Positions 20,217 to 30,602 of a stretch of DNA of 64,000 bases are shown piece after piece. The DNA lies in contig NZ_NXGB01000001.1 of the NCBI RefSeq assembly GCF_002850605.1, positions 124,001 through 188,000 on the forward strand. The letters run 5' to 3'. The translations under genes were made by a program, and so were the position numbers. The number at the start of each line of letters is the position of its first letter. The stretch's first letter is position 1. Under the pieces are notes generated by a model. That model worked only from the letters and a program-made list of their open reading frames with translations, made no database searches and was not told the DNA's origin. Origin of the DNA: Pasteurella oralis. GTDB taxonomy: Bacteria > Pseudomonadota > Gammaproteobacteria > Enterobacterales > Pasteurellaceae.

Positions 20217-21569
20217 ATGAAACCAGACCTGTCTTCCCTTTGGCAAGAATGCCTATTACAGCTGCAAGACCAAATTTCACTGACGGATTTTAGTACATGG
20301 CTACGTCCGTTACAGGCAGATTTTAGTGCGCCAAATATGATTGTTTTGTATGCTTCAAATGTATTTATTAAGCAGAAAGTGGATGAAAGTTATTTAGCAC
20401 AATTAACCAAAGTGGCACAAGAGTTAAGTGGGCAGGCTGAATTAGTGGTTCAAGTGAGAGTGGGAGTGAAACCTGAAGTAAAACCTATCCAAGCTGAAAA
20501 TAAACAACCTAAGGTTAACAAAGACGAAAAGCCACAAATGGTAATTCGTTCTTATTTAAATCCCAAGCATCTATTTGAAAATTTTGTTGAAGGTAAATCT
20601 AACCAATTAGCGCGTGCTGTTGCACAAAAAGTCGCGGATAATCCTGGTGAACAAAGCTCTAATCCATTATTTCTATATGGTGGAACGGGTTTAGGTAAAA
20701 CGCACTTATTACATGCAATTGGTAATGGCATCTTATTACGTAACCCCAATGCACGCGTGCTCTATATTCATGCTAATAATTTTATGCAGCAAATGGTCAA
20801 TGCCGTGCGCGATAATAAAATGGATGAATTTAAAAAATTCTACCGTTCTTTAGATGCGTTGTTAGTCGATGACATTCAATTTTTCGCAGAGAAAGAGAAA
20901 ACACAAGAAGAATTTTTCCATATTTTTAATAGTTTATTTGATACTGGGCGTCAAATTATTTTGACTTCTGACCGTTATCCAAAAGAAATTGAAAAGCTCG
21001 AAGAACGTTTAAAATCACGTTTTGGTTGGGGTTTAACCACAGCGATCGAACCTCCAGAATTAGAAACTCGTGTTGCTATTCTGCTAAAAAAAGCTGAAGA
21101 AAAGAATATTTATTTACCTGAAGAAGTGGCATTTTTCATCGGACAAAAATTACGTACCAATGTACGTGATTTAGAAGGGGCATTAAATCGAGTGAGCGCG
21201 AATGCAGAATTTATGGGCGCGCCAATTACGATTGATTTTGTGCGAGAAACGTTAAAGGATATGTTGGCGTTACAAGATAAGCTTGTGACAGTTGAAAATA
21301 TTCAGAAAGTGGTCGCAGAATATTATCGGATTAAAGTCTCTGACTTGAAAGGAAAAAGCCGTTCCCGTTCCATTGCCCGCCCGAGGCAATTAGCGATGGC
21401 ACTATCAAAGGAATTAACAAATCGGAGCTTGCCAGAAATTGGTAAGAATTTTGGTGATAAAGATCATACAACAGTATTGCATGCTTGTCGAAAAATTGCT
21501 GAATTAAGGGAGCAGGAACATTCTTTGCAAGAAGATTGGTCAAATTTAATTCGCACACTATCTGTGTAA
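20217..21569 (+). CDS. dnaA: chromosomal replication initiator DnaA
   Basis: DnaA-ATP opens the replication origin. The 450-aa product has the N-terminal oligomerisation domain ([19 protein letters not shown]), a short variable linker, the AAA+ core with Walker [12 protein letters not shown] and Walker [10 protein letters not shown], sensor motifs, and the C-terminal DNA-binding signature [15 protein letters not shown]. It heads dnaA-dnaN-recF with only 12 bp before dnaN. No DnaA boxes were seen upstream. Confidence 0.98.
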   Translation: MKPDLSSLWQECLLQLQDQISLTDFSTWLRPLQADFSAPNMIVLYASNVFIKQKVDESYLAQLTKVAQELSGQAELVVQVRVGVKPEVKPIQAENKQPKVNKDEKPQMVIRSYLNPKHLFENFVEGKSNQLARAVAQKVADNPGEQSSNPLFLYGGTGLGKTHLLHAIGNGILLRNPNARVLYIHANNFMQQMVNAVRDNKMDEFKKFYRSLDALLVDDIQFFAEKEKTQEEFFHIFNSLFDTGRQIILTSDRYPKEIEKLEERLKSRFGWGLTTAIEPPELETRVAILLKKAEEKNIYLPEEVAFFIGQKLRTNVRDLEGALNRVSANAEFMGAPITIDFVRETLKDMLALQDKLVTVENIQKVVAEYYRIKVSDLKGKSRSRSIARPRQLAMALSKELTNRSLPEIGKNFGDKDHTTVLHACRKIAELREQEHSLQEDWSNLIRTLSV

Positions 21570-21581
21570 AAAGGGGAAAAT

Positions 21582-22682
21582 ATGCAGTTTATTGTTTCAA
21601 GAGAAAATCTATTAAAGCCATTGCAACAAGTTTGTGGTGTATTGAGCAGTCGCCCGAATATTCCTGTATTAAATAATGTATTGCTGCAAATTCATGCGGA
21701 TAGTTTAGTCATTACTGGTACAGATTTAGAAGTTGAGCTGTCAACTCAAACTGAGTTATTAAGTTCACCTCAACAAGGTAGCTTTACGATTCCAGCGAAA
21801 AAATTTTTAGATATATGTCGTAGTTTACCTGAAGGTTCAGAAATTTCTGTCAGTTTTGAAGAAGACCGCGCAATTGTAAAATCGGGGCGTAGTAAATTTA
21901 ATCTTTCAACATTGCCAGCAGAAGAGTATCCAAATTTAACAGATTGGCAATCTGAGGTTGATTTTACCATTGAGCAAAGCACATTACGCCGCTTAATTGA
22001 TGCTACTCAGTTTTCTATGGCAAACCAAGATGCGCGTTATTTTTTAAATGGTATGAAGTTTGAAACCGAAGGGAATTTATTACGTACGGTGGCTACAGAT
22101 GGTCATCGCCTAGCAGTTTGTACTATTGCTTTAGAGCAAGATTTACAGAATCATTCTGTTATTGTGCCGCGTAAAGGGGTATTGGAATTAGCACGCTTAC
22201 TGGAAAATGCTGATTTGCCAGCACGTTTACAGATCGGTACCAATAATTTGCGTATTGAATTAGGGAATATTATTTTTACTTCAAAATTGATTGATGGCCG
22301 TTTTCCTGATTATCGTCGTGTTTTACCACGTAATGCAACACGTATTCTTGAAGCAGACTGGGATTTACTAAAACAAGCCTTTGTACGTGCAGCAATTTTA
22401 TCTAATGAACGTTTTCGTAGCGTACGTTTACAGTTGAGTGAAAACCAACTTAAGATCACGGCAACTAATCCAGAACAAGAAGTTGCAGAAGAAATCATTG
22501 ATGTATCTTATGGTGGTGAGGAAATGGAAGTGGGCTTTAATGTTAGTTACATTTTGGATGTGCTTAACGCATTGAAATGTAGTCAAGTGCGTATGCGTTT
22601 AACAGATGCCTCTTCAAGCTGCTTAATTGAAGATTGTGAAGATGCGAGCGCTGAATATGTCATTATGCCTATGCGTTTATAG
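21582..22682 (+). CDS. dnaN: DNA polymerase III sliding clamp (beta subunit)
   Basis: DnaN forms the ring-shaped processivity clamp. The 366-aa product has the exact enteric length and the three-domain fold: N-terminal MQFIVSRENLLKPLQQVCGV, ATDGHRLAV in the middle, and the C-terminal YVIMPMRL that lines the partner-binding pocket. It starts 12 bp after dnaA with AAGGGGAAA as ribosome site. Confidence 0.98.
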   Translation: MQFIVSRENLLKPLQQVCGVLSSRPNIPVLNNVLLQIHADSLVITGTDLEVELSTQTELLSSPQQGSFTIPAKKFLDICRSLPEGSEISVSFEEDRAIVKSGRSKFNLSTLPAEEYPNLTDWQSEVDFTIEQSTLRRLIDATQFSMANQDARYFLNGMKFETEGNLLRTVATDGHRLAVCTIALEQDLQNHSVIVPRKGVLELARLLENADLPARLQIGTNNLRIELGNIIFTSKLIDGRFPDYRRVLPRNATRILEADWDLLKQAFVRAAILSNERFRSVRLQLSENQLKITATNPEQEVAEEIIDVSYGGEEMEVGFNVSYILDVLNALKCSQVRMRLTDASSSCLIEDCEDASAEYVIMPMRL

Positions 22683-22700
22683 TTAAGTTTTATTGTCTTT

Positions 22701-23777
22701 ATGGCTATTTCTCGCTTACTGATTGAAAATTTTAGAAATTTAACAGCCGTGGATCTTGAATTAGATCACGGCTTTAACTTTTTAGTAGGGAATAACGGCA
22801 GTGGGAAAACCAGTTTATTAGAAGCGATTTTCTATCTTGGGCATGGTCGCTCCTTTAAAAGTGCGGTCAGTAATCGCATAATTTCGTATGAACAGCCACA
22901 TTTTACTTTGCATGCTAAAATCCAAGAACGGCAACATCAATGGTCAGTTGGCTTACAAAAAACACGGCAGGGCAATAGTATCGTCAAAATTAATGGGGAA
23001 GATGGGAATAAAATTTCCGATCTTGCTCATTTATTGCCGATGCAGCTTATTACTCCCGAAGGGTTAACTTTATTAAATGGTGGACCGAGCTACCGACGTG
23101 CTTTTCTTGATTGGGGGTTATTCCATCATCATAATCATTTCCATCTTGCTTGGGTAAATTTAAATCGTTTATTAAAACAACGTAATGCGGCGTTACAACA
23201 AGTGACAAGTTATCCTCAATTAGCGATTTGGGATATTGAGTTAGTCAAATTAGCCGCTCAAGTGAGTGAATGGCGAGCAGAATATGCAGAAGCGTTGCGA
23301 CCAGAAATTGAGAAAACCTGTCAGTTATTTTTACCTGAATTAGAAATTGGCGTGAGCTTTCATCAAGGATGGGAAAAAGAACGTGATTATGCGGAGTTAC
23401 TTGCACAAAGCTTTGAACGTGATCGTGCAATTGGTTACACTGTTTCTGGTCCACAAAAGGCAGATTTTCGTTTTAAAGTAAACAGTTTGCCTGTAGAAGA
23501 TGTGCTTTCACGTGGACAATTAAAACTACTTATGTGTGCTTTACGTTTGGCACAAGGCGAGCATTTGATGAATCAGAAGCAACGTCATTGCCTCTTTTTG
23601 ATTGACGATTTTGCTTCTGAATTGGATGAATATAAGCGAGCTTTATTAGCGGAACGTTTGAAAAAAAGTGGATCACAAGTTTTTGTGACTGCAATTACAG
23701 AATCTCAATTAAAACAAATGCAACCAGAACAGCACTGCACTTTTCGTGTAGAGGATGGTTGCATTTTACCCATTTAA
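22701..23777 (+). CDS. recF: recombination mediator RecF
   Basis: RecF is an SMC-like ATPase that loads RecA at gaps with RecO and RecR. The 358-aa product has the N-terminal [16 protein letters not shown], Walker [15 protein letters not shown], an ABC-type signature region ([18 protein letters not shown]) and Walker [17 protein letters not shown]. It is third in the dnaA-dnaN-recF operon. An uptake word (near 22858) lies inside the coding sequence. The gene ends 4 bp from the convergent methyltransferase gene with no terminator between. Confidence 0.97.
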   Translation: MAISRLLIENFRNLTAVDLELDHGFNFLVGNNGSGKTSLLEAIFYLGHGRSFKSAVSNRIISYEQPHFTLHAKIQERQHQWSVGLQKTRQGNSIVKINGEDGNKISDLAHLLPMQLITPEGLTLLNGGPSYRRAFLDWGLFHHHNHFHLAWVNLNRLLKQRNAALQQVTSYPQLAIWDIELVKLAAQVSEWRAEYAEALRPEIEKTCQLFLPELEIGVSFHQGWEKERDYAELLAQSFERDRAIGYTVSGPQKADFRFKVNSLPVEDVLSRGQLKLLMCALRLAQGEHLMNQKQRHCLFLIDDFASELDEYKRALLAERLKKSGSQVFVTAITESQLKQMQPEQHCTFRVEDGCILPI

Positions 23778-23781
23778 GTGT

Positions 23782-24537
23782 TTATTTTTGGCTACATACG
23801 GCGATAAAGTGTAATTTATCTTTTGGATCATTGAATGTTTTAAACATACGTTTAAACTGTTCACGATTTTCTGATTTCAGCGCATTTTTAATAATTTTAA
23901 AAGTACCAAGTACTCCTTCATCATGAATAAGACCCGTTGGTGATAAGAGCGTCATTTCGCCTGAATAAGTATCTACATTACGAAATCCACATTCATTAAA
24001 TAGCGCTTTCCAACCTTCTTTTGTTAATGGGGTGACTGTGACATTAATTGCGCTGCGCATATTTTCCAGAATTTGTTGATGGTTATCACCAACTAACATA
24101 ACATCATGAGTTAATAAAAAGCCATTTGGTTTGAGTACGCGAAGATATTCTTTGATTGCTTTCTGTTTGGCTTCAATAGGCAGCATTGTCAGCATGGCTT
24201 CATTAATTACGATATCGAAACTATTGTCTTCAAAAGGCAATTTCATCGCGTTAGCGCGTTGTACATGAATTAAATCTTGTAGCCCTTCATTAGTAATATT
24301 TTCACGTGCTTTTTCTAGCGCATTTTCATCTAAATCGACACCTTCAATATAGCAGCCATATTGTTTGGCTAAACCAATTGCCGTTGTTGCCATATTACAA
24401 GCAACTTCTAATACTTTTTTATTCGCATCAAAGTCACCGTTTGCAATTAGCCAATCTGTTGCCTTGCGACCACCTGGACGTAAACGTGTTTTACCCAAAC
24501 GTGCGAGGAAATTATGCCCAACTTCTTCTTTTCCCAT
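23782..24537 (-). CDS. class I SAM-dependent methyltransferase
   Basis: The 251-aa product is a Rossmann-fold methyltransferase of the Methyltransf_11 type. Motif I reads KVLEVACNMATTAIGLA (about residues 41-57), with Asn-Met in place of the usual Gly-x-Gly, followed by the acidic EGVDLDENALEKAREN that binds the ribose, and FDIVINEAMLTMLP as motif IV. The substrate is unknown; the neighbours give no pathway clue. The atypical motif I could mean an unusual cofactor pocket. It is separated from crp by a terminator. Confidence 0.8.
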   Translation of the reverse strand: MGKEEVGHNFLARLGKTRLRPGGRKATDWLIANGDFDANKKVLEVACNMATTAIGLAKQYGCYIEGVDLDENALEKARENITNEGLQDLIHVQRANAMKLPFEDNSFDIVINEAMLTMLPIEAKQKAIKEYLRVLKPNGFLLTHDVMLVGDNHQQILENMRSAINVTVTPLTKEGWKALFNECGFRNVDTYSGEMTLLSPTGLIHDEGVLGTFKIIKNALKSENREQFKRMFKTFNDPKDKLHFIAVCSQK

Positions 24538-24629
24538 TTTTTACTCCTTTACTCATTATTTTTTCGGATAGATTATCACTTTTAAATAGAAATAAGAATT
24601 ATTAAGCATTATTTCATGGATAAAAAATA

Positions 24630-24645
24630 CGGTCAAAAATGACCG
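24630..24645 (-). terminator. terminator after crp
   Basis: CGGTCA (24630-24635) pairs with TGACCG (24640-24645). Read on the minus strand the hairpin is followed by TATTTTTTAT. An uptake word overlaps its 5' arm. Confidence 0.8.
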
Positions 24646-24663
24646 CACTTTTATCATCAAAAC

Positions 24664-25305
24664 TTAACGGGTACCGTAGACAACGATGGTTTTACCATGT
24701 GCAGAAATTAAATGTTGATCTTCTAACATTTTGAGAATTCGCCCTACTGTTTCACGTGAACAGCCAACCATTTGACCAATTTCTTGGCGAGTAATTTTAA
24801 TTTGCATACCATCGGGGTGTGTCATTGCTTCTGGCATTTTAGCAAGATTTAATAATGTTTGAGCAATACGACCTGTCACATCTAAAAAAGCAAGATTACT
24901 CACTTGTCTTGATGTATTTTGTAAACGACGTGCAAGTTGCGCAGATAAATGCATTAATATATCAGGGTTTACTTGGATCAATTGACGGAATTTTTTATAA
25001 GAAATTTCTGCAATTTCACAAGGGCTTTTGGCTTTAATCCAAGCAGAACGTAATTGCCCTTCTTCGAATAATCCTGCTTCACCAAAGAAATCACCTTGGC
25101 TTAAATAGGTCAAAATCATTTCTTTGCCATCTTCGTCTTTGACTAAAACAGCAACAGATCCTTTAATTAAATAATAAAGTGTTTCAGCTTTTTCACCTGC
25201 ATGAATCAATGTACTTTTGGAAGGATATTTATGAATATGGCAATGAGATAGAAACCATTCTAACGTGGGATCTATCGATTGAGTAGTTTGCATTTGTTCT
25301 TGCAC
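24664..25305 (-). CDS. crp: cAMP receptor protein CRP
   Basis: CRP is the global carbon regulator, and in Haemophilus it also drives competence. The 213-aa product has the cyclic-nucleotide domain with the cAMP pocket [15 protein letters not shown], the dimerisation helix, and the helix-turn-helix [20 protein letters not shown], whose recognition helix matches the TGTGA-reading helix of enteric CRP. It ends with VVYGTR like the E. coli protein. The first ATG is used; an in-frame Met five codons later is an alternative. Confidence 0.97.
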   Translation of the reverse strand: MQEQMQTTQSIDPTLEWFLSHCHIHKYPSKSTLIHAGEKAETLYYLIKGSVAVLVKDEDGKEMILTYLSQGDFFGEAGLFEEGQLRSAWIKAKSPCEIAEISYKKFRQLIQVNPDILMHLSAQLARRLQNTSRQVSNLAFLDVTGRIAQTLLNLAKMPEAMTHPDGMQIKITRQEIGQMVGCSRETVGRILKMLEDQHLISAHGKTIVVYGTR

Positions 25306-25347
25306 GGAAGACCTCCATAAACTAATTTTGTTTCCGACAAAGTAGAA

Positions 25348-25566
25348 TTATTTAAGCAAGTCCATTTTGTCTTTAATATCAATTGATTCGTGCAGTTCAG
25401 ACCAAACTATCACGATATTTCCTTGTTGAATTTGAGAAATTAAATTTTGTTTTTTTTGTGCGAGAGAAAGTTCTTGTACACCGTAATCTGTTCCTTCTCT
25501 TAAAATGAAACTTTCAACAATATTATTGAGTGTTTCTTCATCTAATTCTTGCCAAGGAATAATCAT
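25348..25566 (-). CDS. YheU-family (UPF0270) small protein
   Basis: The 72-aa product fits the UPF0270/YheU family: [20 protein letters not shown] then [15 protein letters not shown] and the C-terminal [14 protein letters not shown]. The N-terminal pattern IPWQEL.EETL is diagnostic. Function is unknown. In E. coli yheU is also near crp, so the linkage is old. It is compactly spaced with slmA (21 bp) and is probably in the same transcript. Confidence 0.85.
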   Translation of the reverse strand: MIIPWQELDEETLNNIVESFILREGTDYGVQELSLAQKKQNLISQIQQGNIVIVWSELHESIDIKDKMDLLK

Positions 25567-25587
25567 ATTCTTACCTAAATTTACATT

Positions 25588-26187
25588 TTATGCAAATAAC
25601 GTTTCAATTAATCGCCATTGTTGCTCAAAACTCTGGTTTGGTGAATGGCGGAAATTAGAGCGTACATAGCGCATGAAATGTCCTTCGCACAAGCTAACGA
25701 GATGTGAGGCAATGATTCGTTCATCATACTGAAAACCTTTTCCTTCTCGTAACTTTCGCATTTGCAAAATATTTACAAATTGAAGCTCAAGGCGATCAAA
25801 AAACTGTGCAACCCGTGCTTGTAATTGTGGTTCTTCAAACATTAATGCATGCCCAGTTAAAATACGAGTTAATCCTGGATTTTTACGGGCAAAATCTAAA
25901 ATCATCTGCATAATATTATGAATGCGTGCTGCCGTGTTAGTTTCATTTTTTACAGATTGTGTGATACGAGTAAATAAATGATTTTCTAAATTATCGATCA
26001 GTGCTTCGAACATCTTTGTTTTACTTGGATAGTAACGATACAGTGCTGCTTCTGAAACACCTACTTCCTCAGCAATTCGAGCGGTTGTCATACGTTCCAT
26101 TCCTCGTTCAGAATGTAACATATGAGTAAGGACAGTAAGAACTTGCTGGCGTCGTTCCTTCAGACTACGTTTTGCTGGCTTTTCCAT
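25588..26187 (-). CDS. slmA: nucleoid occlusion factor SlmA
   Basis: SlmA is a TetR-fold DNA-binding protein that stops FtsZ rings forming over the nucleoid. The 199-aa product has the typical N-terminus ([20 protein letters not shown]), the helix-turn-helix [27 protein letters not shown] and the C-terminal helices ending [11 protein letters not shown]-like (here [12 protein letters not shown]). It lies 3 bp after dut, the conserved coaBC-dut-slmA order of gammaproteobacteria. Confidence 0.95.
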   Translation of the reverse strand: MEKPAKRSLKERRQQVLTVLTHMLHSERGMERMTTARIAEEVGVSEAALYRYYPSKTKMFEALIDNLENHLFTRITQSVKNETNTAARIHNIMQMILDFARKNPGLTRILTGHALMFEEPQLQARVAQFFDRLELQFVNILQMRKLREGKGFQYDERIIASHLVSLCEGHFMRYVRSNFRHSPNQSFEQQWRLIETLFA

Positions 26188-26190
26188 GAT

Positions 26191-26646
26191 TTATTTTTTA
26201 CCTGAATGACCAAAACCACCTTCACCACGATCAGTTTGTGTGAATTCGTTGACAAGATTAAATTCAGCTTGAACAACAGGTACAAAAACTAACTGTGCAA
26301 TACGGTCACCAATATCAATTTTAAAAGGTTCATTACTACGATTCCATAACGAAACCATTAATGGACCTTGATAGTCTGAATCAATCAAGCCTACTAAATT
26401 ACCTAATACAATACCATGTTTATGACCAAGTCCAGAACGAGGTAAAATCACTGCTGCAAGATTAGGATCTGCAATATAGATAGATAACCCTGTTGGGATT
26501 AACAATGTTTGCCCTGCTGCGACAGTGATTGGTTCATCAATTAATGCTCTTAAATCAAGACCTGCTGAGCCTGTTGTAGCATAAGTTGGTAAGGGAAATT
26601 CAGAGCCAATACGTTGATCGAGAATTTTGACATCAATTTTTTTCAT
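26191..26646 (-). CDS. dut: deoxyuridine triphosphatase
   Basis: Dut hydrolyses dUTP to dUMP, keeping uracil out of DNA and feeding thymidylate synthesis. The 151-aa homotrimeric enzyme shows all five motifs: [34 protein letters not shown] and [11 protein letters not shown]. Length equals the E. coli enzyme. It is upstream of slmA and separated from coaBC by a 340-bp stretch holding a broken ORF. Confidence 0.97.
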   Translation of the reverse strand: MKKIDVKILDQRIGSEFPLPTYATTGSAGLDLRALIDEPITVAAGQTLLIPTGLSIYIADPNLAAVILPRSGLGHKHGIVLGNLVGLIDSDYQGPLMVSLWNRSNEPFKIDIGDRIAQLVFVPVVQAEFNLVNEFTQTDRGEGGFGHSGKK

Positions 26647-26746
26647 TATTTTTCCTATTTTCTTAAAAAACGTGATACACCATATTTTATGATGATATTA
26701 ATATTTCACAAGGTAACCAACCTTGATAACTTTTTCTAACTATTGC

Positions 26747-26986
26747 TTATTGATAGTGAAGTTCTAATAACTTAACCTGTTCGCCTGCCTCAACAACTAA
26801 TTCTGTAGGGTTATAATCTCTAACTAATACATTATCGTAAACAAAATGTATAGGAACATAAGTTTGCTGTTGTTAATAATACAGAAATACCAATGTGGAT
26901 ATTGTGTACAAGCTTTTTTGAGGGTTTTTACCAAAACTTGCAAACAGCGTTCTACCAAGATGTTGATGAGTAACTTTAAGATACAT
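26747..26986 (-). pseudogene. broken small ORF between coaBC and dut
   Basis: The coaBC stop overlaps an ATG (26986-26984) in the TAATG arrangement of coupled genes. From it the frame reads MYLKVTHQHLGRTLFASF to a TAA at codon 38, then continues open for 41 codons (through YVPIHFVYDNVLVRDYNPTE) to a TAA at 26747. In the +1 frame the first half is also open and more protein-like (VERCLQVLVKTLKKACTQYP then HWYF), which suggests a frameshift between the halves rather than a simple stop. I do not recognise the family. The pattern fits a decayed operon member of about 80-90 residues; a sequencing error is the main alternative. Confidence 0.45.
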
Positions 26987-28191
26987 TATTGTACTTCTTT
27001 GAAACGAGCGATGATTTCATTAACAAGTTGTTTGGCTAGTTCGTTCTTATTTGTTAATGGCAACTTTTTATTACCTTGTAGCCAAAACAAATGTAGGCTA
27101 TTCTGCTCTTGACCAAATACCTGTCCTCCTGACACATCATTAGCACAAATCATATCAAGTCTTTTACGTTTCAACTTATCTTGGGCATATTGTTCGATGT
27201 GCTGTGTTTCTGCAGCAAAGCCAACAGTGAATGGACGATTTACTGTTAAATGCCCTACATCAGCAATAATATCAGGATTTTTAATGAGTGTTAGGTTAAT
27301 TTCATTGTCTGATTTTTTTATTTTTTGTTGGGCAATTTCAGCAACGCGATAATCTGCTACAGCGGCACAACCAATAAAAAGCTGATGTTCGATCGCGCTT
27401 TGAAGTGCTTGTTGGTACATTTCTTGAGCGGATGTTACATCAATTCGTCTAACATTTGATGGGGTAGCTAAATTAACCGGACCAGTAATTAAAGTAACTT
27501 TTGCGCCCCTTTTAGCAAAGGCTCGTGCAATAGCAAAGCCCATTTTGCCAGAACTATGATTGCTTATATAACGAACAGGATCAATAGCTTCACGTGTTGG
27601 TCCCGAAGTAATCGCAACAGATAAGTGAGAGAGATCTTGCTGTTGGTTAAAAAGCTTGCTGAGTGCATCATAAATTTCTTGCGGTTCTGACATTCGCCCA
27701 AAACCTCTGTCACCACAGGCTTGTTCGCCACTATTTGGTCCAATAAAAGCCATTCCTCGGACAGAAAGTGCGGTCAGGTTTTGCTGAGTTATGGATTGCG
27801 CAAACATTTGTTGATTCATCGCAGGAGCAAGCAAAATTGGGGCAGTTGTCGCTAAACAAAGAGTAGAAAGTAAGTCATTTGCCATGCCTACGGTTAAGCG
27901 TGCGAGGAAATCCGCACTTGCTGGTGCAATCACAATTGCATCTGCCCATTTGGCTAATTCGATATGCCCCATGGCAAGCTCTGCTTGTGGATCTAATAAG
28001 GATTGCGATACAGCATTACCTGAAATAGCTTGTAACGTCAACGGTGTAACAAATTCAGCTGCAGCAGGAGTTATAACAACTCGTACTTCCGCGTTGCTTT
28101 TACGCAATAAACGGATTAATTCAATGGACTTATAGGCTGCAATACCACCTGTAATCCCGACTACAATTCGTTTTGATTGAAGCTGTTGCAT
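26986..28191 (-). CDS. coaBC: bifunctional phosphopantothenoylcysteine decarboxylase/synthetase CoaBC
   Basis: CoaBC joins 4'-phosphopantothenate to cysteine with CTP (CoaB) and decarboxylates the product (CoaC) in coenzyme A synthesis. I chose ATG 28191 (401 aa), preceded by AAGGA at good spacing, rather than the ATG ten codons upstream. The N-terminal flavoprotein half shows GITGGIAAYKS, the PAMN motif (LLAPAMNQQMF) and the active-site CGDRGFGRMSE; the C-terminal synthetase half starts near LSVAITSGPTREAIDPVRYISN. An uptake word lies near 27767. Confidence 0.96.
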   Translation of the reverse strand: MQQLQSKRIVVGITGGIAAYKSIELIRLLRKSNAEVRVVITPAAAEFVTPLTLQAISGNAVSQSLLDPQAELAMGHIELAKWADAIVIAPASADFLARLTVGMANDLLSTLCLATTAPILLAPAMNQQMFAQSITQQNLTALSVRGMAFIGPNSGEQACGDRGFGRMSEPQEIYDALSKLFNQQQDLSHLSVAITSGPTREAIDPVRYISNHSSGKMGFAIARAFAKRGAKVTLITGPVNLATPSNVRRIDVTSAQEMYQQALQSAIEHQLFIGCAAVADYRVAEIAQQKIKKSDNEINLTLIKNPDIIADVGHLTVNRPFTVGFAAETQHIEQYAQDKLKRKRLDMICANDVSGGQVFGQEQNSLHLFWLQGNKKLPLTNKNELAKQLVNEIIARFKEVQ

Positions 28192-28371
28192 TGTGAATCC
28201 TTCTGCTGAATTTTTATTCAAATGAATGAATTCCTTATTCTACTGTAATTTTCTTGAAGAAAGAATTGTATTTTTGCGATCTGTGTTGTAAAACCTTGCG
28301 GTGTGAATGTTATTTTAAAAAGTAGTTTGTTAATTTTTTCACTTGTTCTAGTGAGTTAAGGGAAAAACACA

Positions 28372-29049
28372 TTGTCAAATAAAATGAATGAAAGAATAGC
28401 TCTAATGCCGCGTGAAAAATTATTGCAATTTGGCGCAAGCACGCTTACTGATGAGGAGCTTTTAGCTATTTTTTTACGAACAGGAATCAAAGGTTGTCCT
28501 GTGATGAGTTTATCTCAACAAGTTTTACAATATTTTGGTTCATTACGAGGATTAATTTCAGCAACACAAAAAAATTTTTGTGCAGTAAAGGGGATTGGGA
28601 TTACTCAGTTTATTCAATTACAAGCTTGTACTGAAATGACTAAACGCTATTTATTAGAGGAATTAGAACTTACACATGCGTTTGAAAGCTCTGAAAATGT
28701 GAGATTTTATTTACAAATGGCTTTGGAGCACAAAGAAAGAGAAATTTTTCTCGTGTTATTTTTAGATAATCAACATCGTTTAATTAAACAAGAAGAAATG
28801 TTTTTAGGTACAATTAATACCGCTTCTGTTTATCCACGAGAAATTATTAAAAGTGCACTTTATTGTAATGCTGCTGCATTAATTCTAGCGCATAATCATC
28901 CTTCTGGGCTAGCTGATCCTAGTATTTCTGATAAAAGAATTACTCAAACCATTCAAAATGCAGCAGAATTAGTTGAGATTCGGGTCCTAGATCATTTTGT
29001 GATTGGCAAAGGTAATTATTACTCTTTTGCTGAAAATGGACTGTTATAG
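28372..29049 (+). CDS. radC: RadC-family JAMM-domain protein
   Basis: RadC proteins carry a JAB1/MPN (JAMM) metal domain; despite the name a repair role is disputed. The 225-aa product has the N-terminal helix-hairpin-helix region (CAVKGIGITQFIQLQA) and the metal motif HNHPSGLADPS-x2-D near residues 173-185 with the conserved upstream glutamates. The start is TTG 28372, supported by AAGGG at proper distance; ATG 28384 is the alternative. It precedes rpmB-rpmG-mutM as in E. coli. Confidence 0.93.
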   Translation: MSNKMNERIALMPREKLLQFGASTLTDEELLAIFLRTGIKGCPVMSLSQQVLQYFGSLRGLISATQKNFCAVKGIGITQFIQLQACTEMTKRYLLEELELTHAFESSENVRFYLQMALEHKEREIFLVLFLDNQHRLIKQEEMFLGTINTASVYPREIIKSALYCNAAALILAHNHPSGLADPSISDKRITQTIQNAAELVEIRVLDHFVIGKGNYYSFAENGLL

Positions 29050-29119
29050 TCTTTTCAATTATGATTCGATTTCTCATATAAAATTTTCATATTTATTTGG
29101 GGAAATGTAGTATTTAGGC

Positions 29120-29148
29120 TTGAGAATAAAACATAAAGTGAGTATAAT
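29120..29148 (+). promoter_or_regulatory. promoter of rpmB-rpmG
   Basis: TTGAGA (29120-29125), a 17-bp spacer and TATAAT (29143-29148) form a near-consensus promoter. The start region repeats 17 nt of the rpsF promoter exactly. It is followed by a roughly 135-nt leader with short inverted repeats (for example GGTCGGTTACAGCGACC) that may be regulatory. Confidence 0.85.
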
Positions 29149-29291
29149 TCACCACCTTTAATATAGTATGCGGGTCGGTTACAGCGACCTGACGAGGTAG
29201 CTATCGAAATTGATAACATTAAGAATGAAGGCAATTTTGAAGTAATCCGAACCCTAAGCTCGAGCTTATATTTGATTTATTGGAGATTAAT

Positions 29292-29528
29292 ATGTCTAGA
29301 GTCTGTCAAGTAACAGGCAAGCGTCCAACTGTTGGTAACAACCGTTCACACGCTATGAATGCGACTCGTCGTCGTTTTCTTCCAAACTTACACACTCACC
29401 GTTTCTGGGTTGAGAGTGAAAAACGTTTCGTAACTTTACGCTTAACTGCGAAAGGTATGCGTATTATTGATAAAAAAGGCATTGATGCAGTTTTAGCTGA
29501 TATCCGTGCTCGTGGCGAGAAAATCTAA
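29292..29528 (+). CDS. rpmB: 50S ribosomal protein bL28
   Basis: L28 is a small basic large-subunit protein. The 78-aa product starts [20 protein letters not shown], the universal family N-terminus, so ATG 29292 is used rather than the in-frame ATG four codons upstream. The ribosome site TGGAGAT is well placed for it. It is co-transcribed with rpmG 11 bp downstream. Confidence 0.97.
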   Translation: MSRVCQVTGKRPTVGNNRSHAMNATRRRFLPNLHTHRFWVESEKRFVTLRLTAKGMRIIDKKGIDAVLADIRARGEKI

Positions 29529-29539
29529 GGAGCTAAAAA

Positions 29540-29710
29540 ATGGCAGCTAAAGGACCTCGTGAGAAAATTAAATTAGTTTCAACTGCTGAAACTGGTCATT
29601 TTTATACTACTACTAAAAATAAACGTAATATGCCTGAAAAAATGGAAATCAAAAAATATGATCCTGTAGTGCGTAAACACGTTATTTATAAAGAAGCTAA
29701 AATCAAATAA
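29540..29710 (+). CDS. rpmG: 50S ribosomal protein bL33
   Basis: This 56-aa gene encodes L33: [20 protein letters not shown], then [20 protein letters not shown] and a C-terminal [11 protein letters not shown]. The zinc-binding cysteines found in some L33 paralogs are absent, so it is the C-minus form. An AAGGAG ribosome site precedes it, and a strong terminator follows. Confidence 0.97.
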   Translation: MAAKGPREKIKLVSTAETGHFYTTTKNKRNMPEKMEIKKYDPVVRKHVIYKEAKIK

Positions 29711-29728
29711 TTTTGGTGGAATATCAAA

Positions 29729-29753
29729 AGCCCGACAATGTTCGGGTTTTTTT
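29729..29753 (+). terminator. intrinsic terminator after rpmG
   Basis: CCCGA and TCGGG flank a short loop (with A-T extension) and are followed by seven T. mutM starts 25 bp later and presumably relies on readthrough or its own promoter. Confidence 0.88.
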
Positions 29754-29777
29754 ATAACAAAAATTTAAGGATTCATC

Positions 29778-30590
29778 ATGCCTGAATTACCTGAAGTTGA
29801 AACAACAAAAAATGGTATTGCGCCTTATCTTGATGGTTTTATCATAGAAAAAGTTATTGTACGCCAACCTAAATTACGCTGGATGGTGAGTAATGAGTTA
29901 ATATCTATTGTTCAGCAAAAAGTCACAGGACTTAGTCGGCGTGCTAAATATCTTATCATTCATACTGAGTGCGGTTACATTATTGGGCATTTAGGTATGT
30001 CAGGAACTTTACGAATCGTTGAGCTGTCAGATTCTATTGATAAACATGATCATCTTGATATTGTAATGAATAATGGCAAGATTCTGCGCTATAACGATCC
30101 ACGTCGTTTCGGTGCATGGTTATGGGCAGATACATTAGATGATTTTCATTTATTTCAAAAGTTAGGACCAGAACCACTTTCTGAGATGTTTAATGCTGAC
30201 TATTTATGGAGAAAAAGCCGTAAAAAAGTGACTGCACTTAAGACTTTTCTAATGGATAATGCGATTGTTGTTGGTGTAGGTAATATTTATGCTAATGAGA
30301 CCTTATTTTTATGTGGATTACATCCACAGAAACAGGCTGGTACTTTAACAAAAGCGCAATGTATTCAACTCGTTGATATGGTAAAAAAAGTACTTGCTAC
30401 AGCAATTCAACAAGGAGGAACGACTCTAAAAGATTTCCTTCAACCTGATGGGCGTCCTGGATATTTTGCTCAAGAACTATTAGTTTATGGGAATAAAGGC
30501 AAACCTTGCCCAAAATGTGCTACAAAAATTGAAAGTGTTGTTATCGGACAAAGAAATAGCTTTTATTGTCCGAAATGTCAGGTAGTTTAA
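29778..30590 (+). CDS. mutM: formamidopyrimidine-DNA glycosylase (Fpg/MutM)
   Basis: MutM removes 8-oxoguanine and ring-opened purines and nicks the abasic site. The 270-aa product starts [18 protein letters not shown] with catalytic Pro2 and Glu3 (counting Met), has Lys in the LSRRAKYLI block and the H2TH region [19 protein letters not shown]. It ends in a Cys4 zinc finger (CPKC-x16-CPKC). Length is the standard 269-270 aa. Confidence 0.97.
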   Translation: MPELPEVETTKNGIAPYLDGFIIEKVIVRQPKLRWMVSNELISIVQQKVTGLSRRAKYLIIHTECGYIIGHLGMSGTLRIVELSDSIDKHDHLDIVMNNGKILRYNDPRRFGAWLWADTLDDFHLFQKLGPEPLSEMFNADYLWRKSRKKVTALKTFLMDNAIVVGVGNIYANETLFLCGLHPQKQAGTLTKAQCIQLVDMVKKVLATAIQQGGTTLKDFLQPDGRPGYFAQELLVYGNKGKPCPKCATKIESVVIGQRNSFYCPKCQVV

Positions 30591-30602
30591 ATAAAAAATT
30601 AC

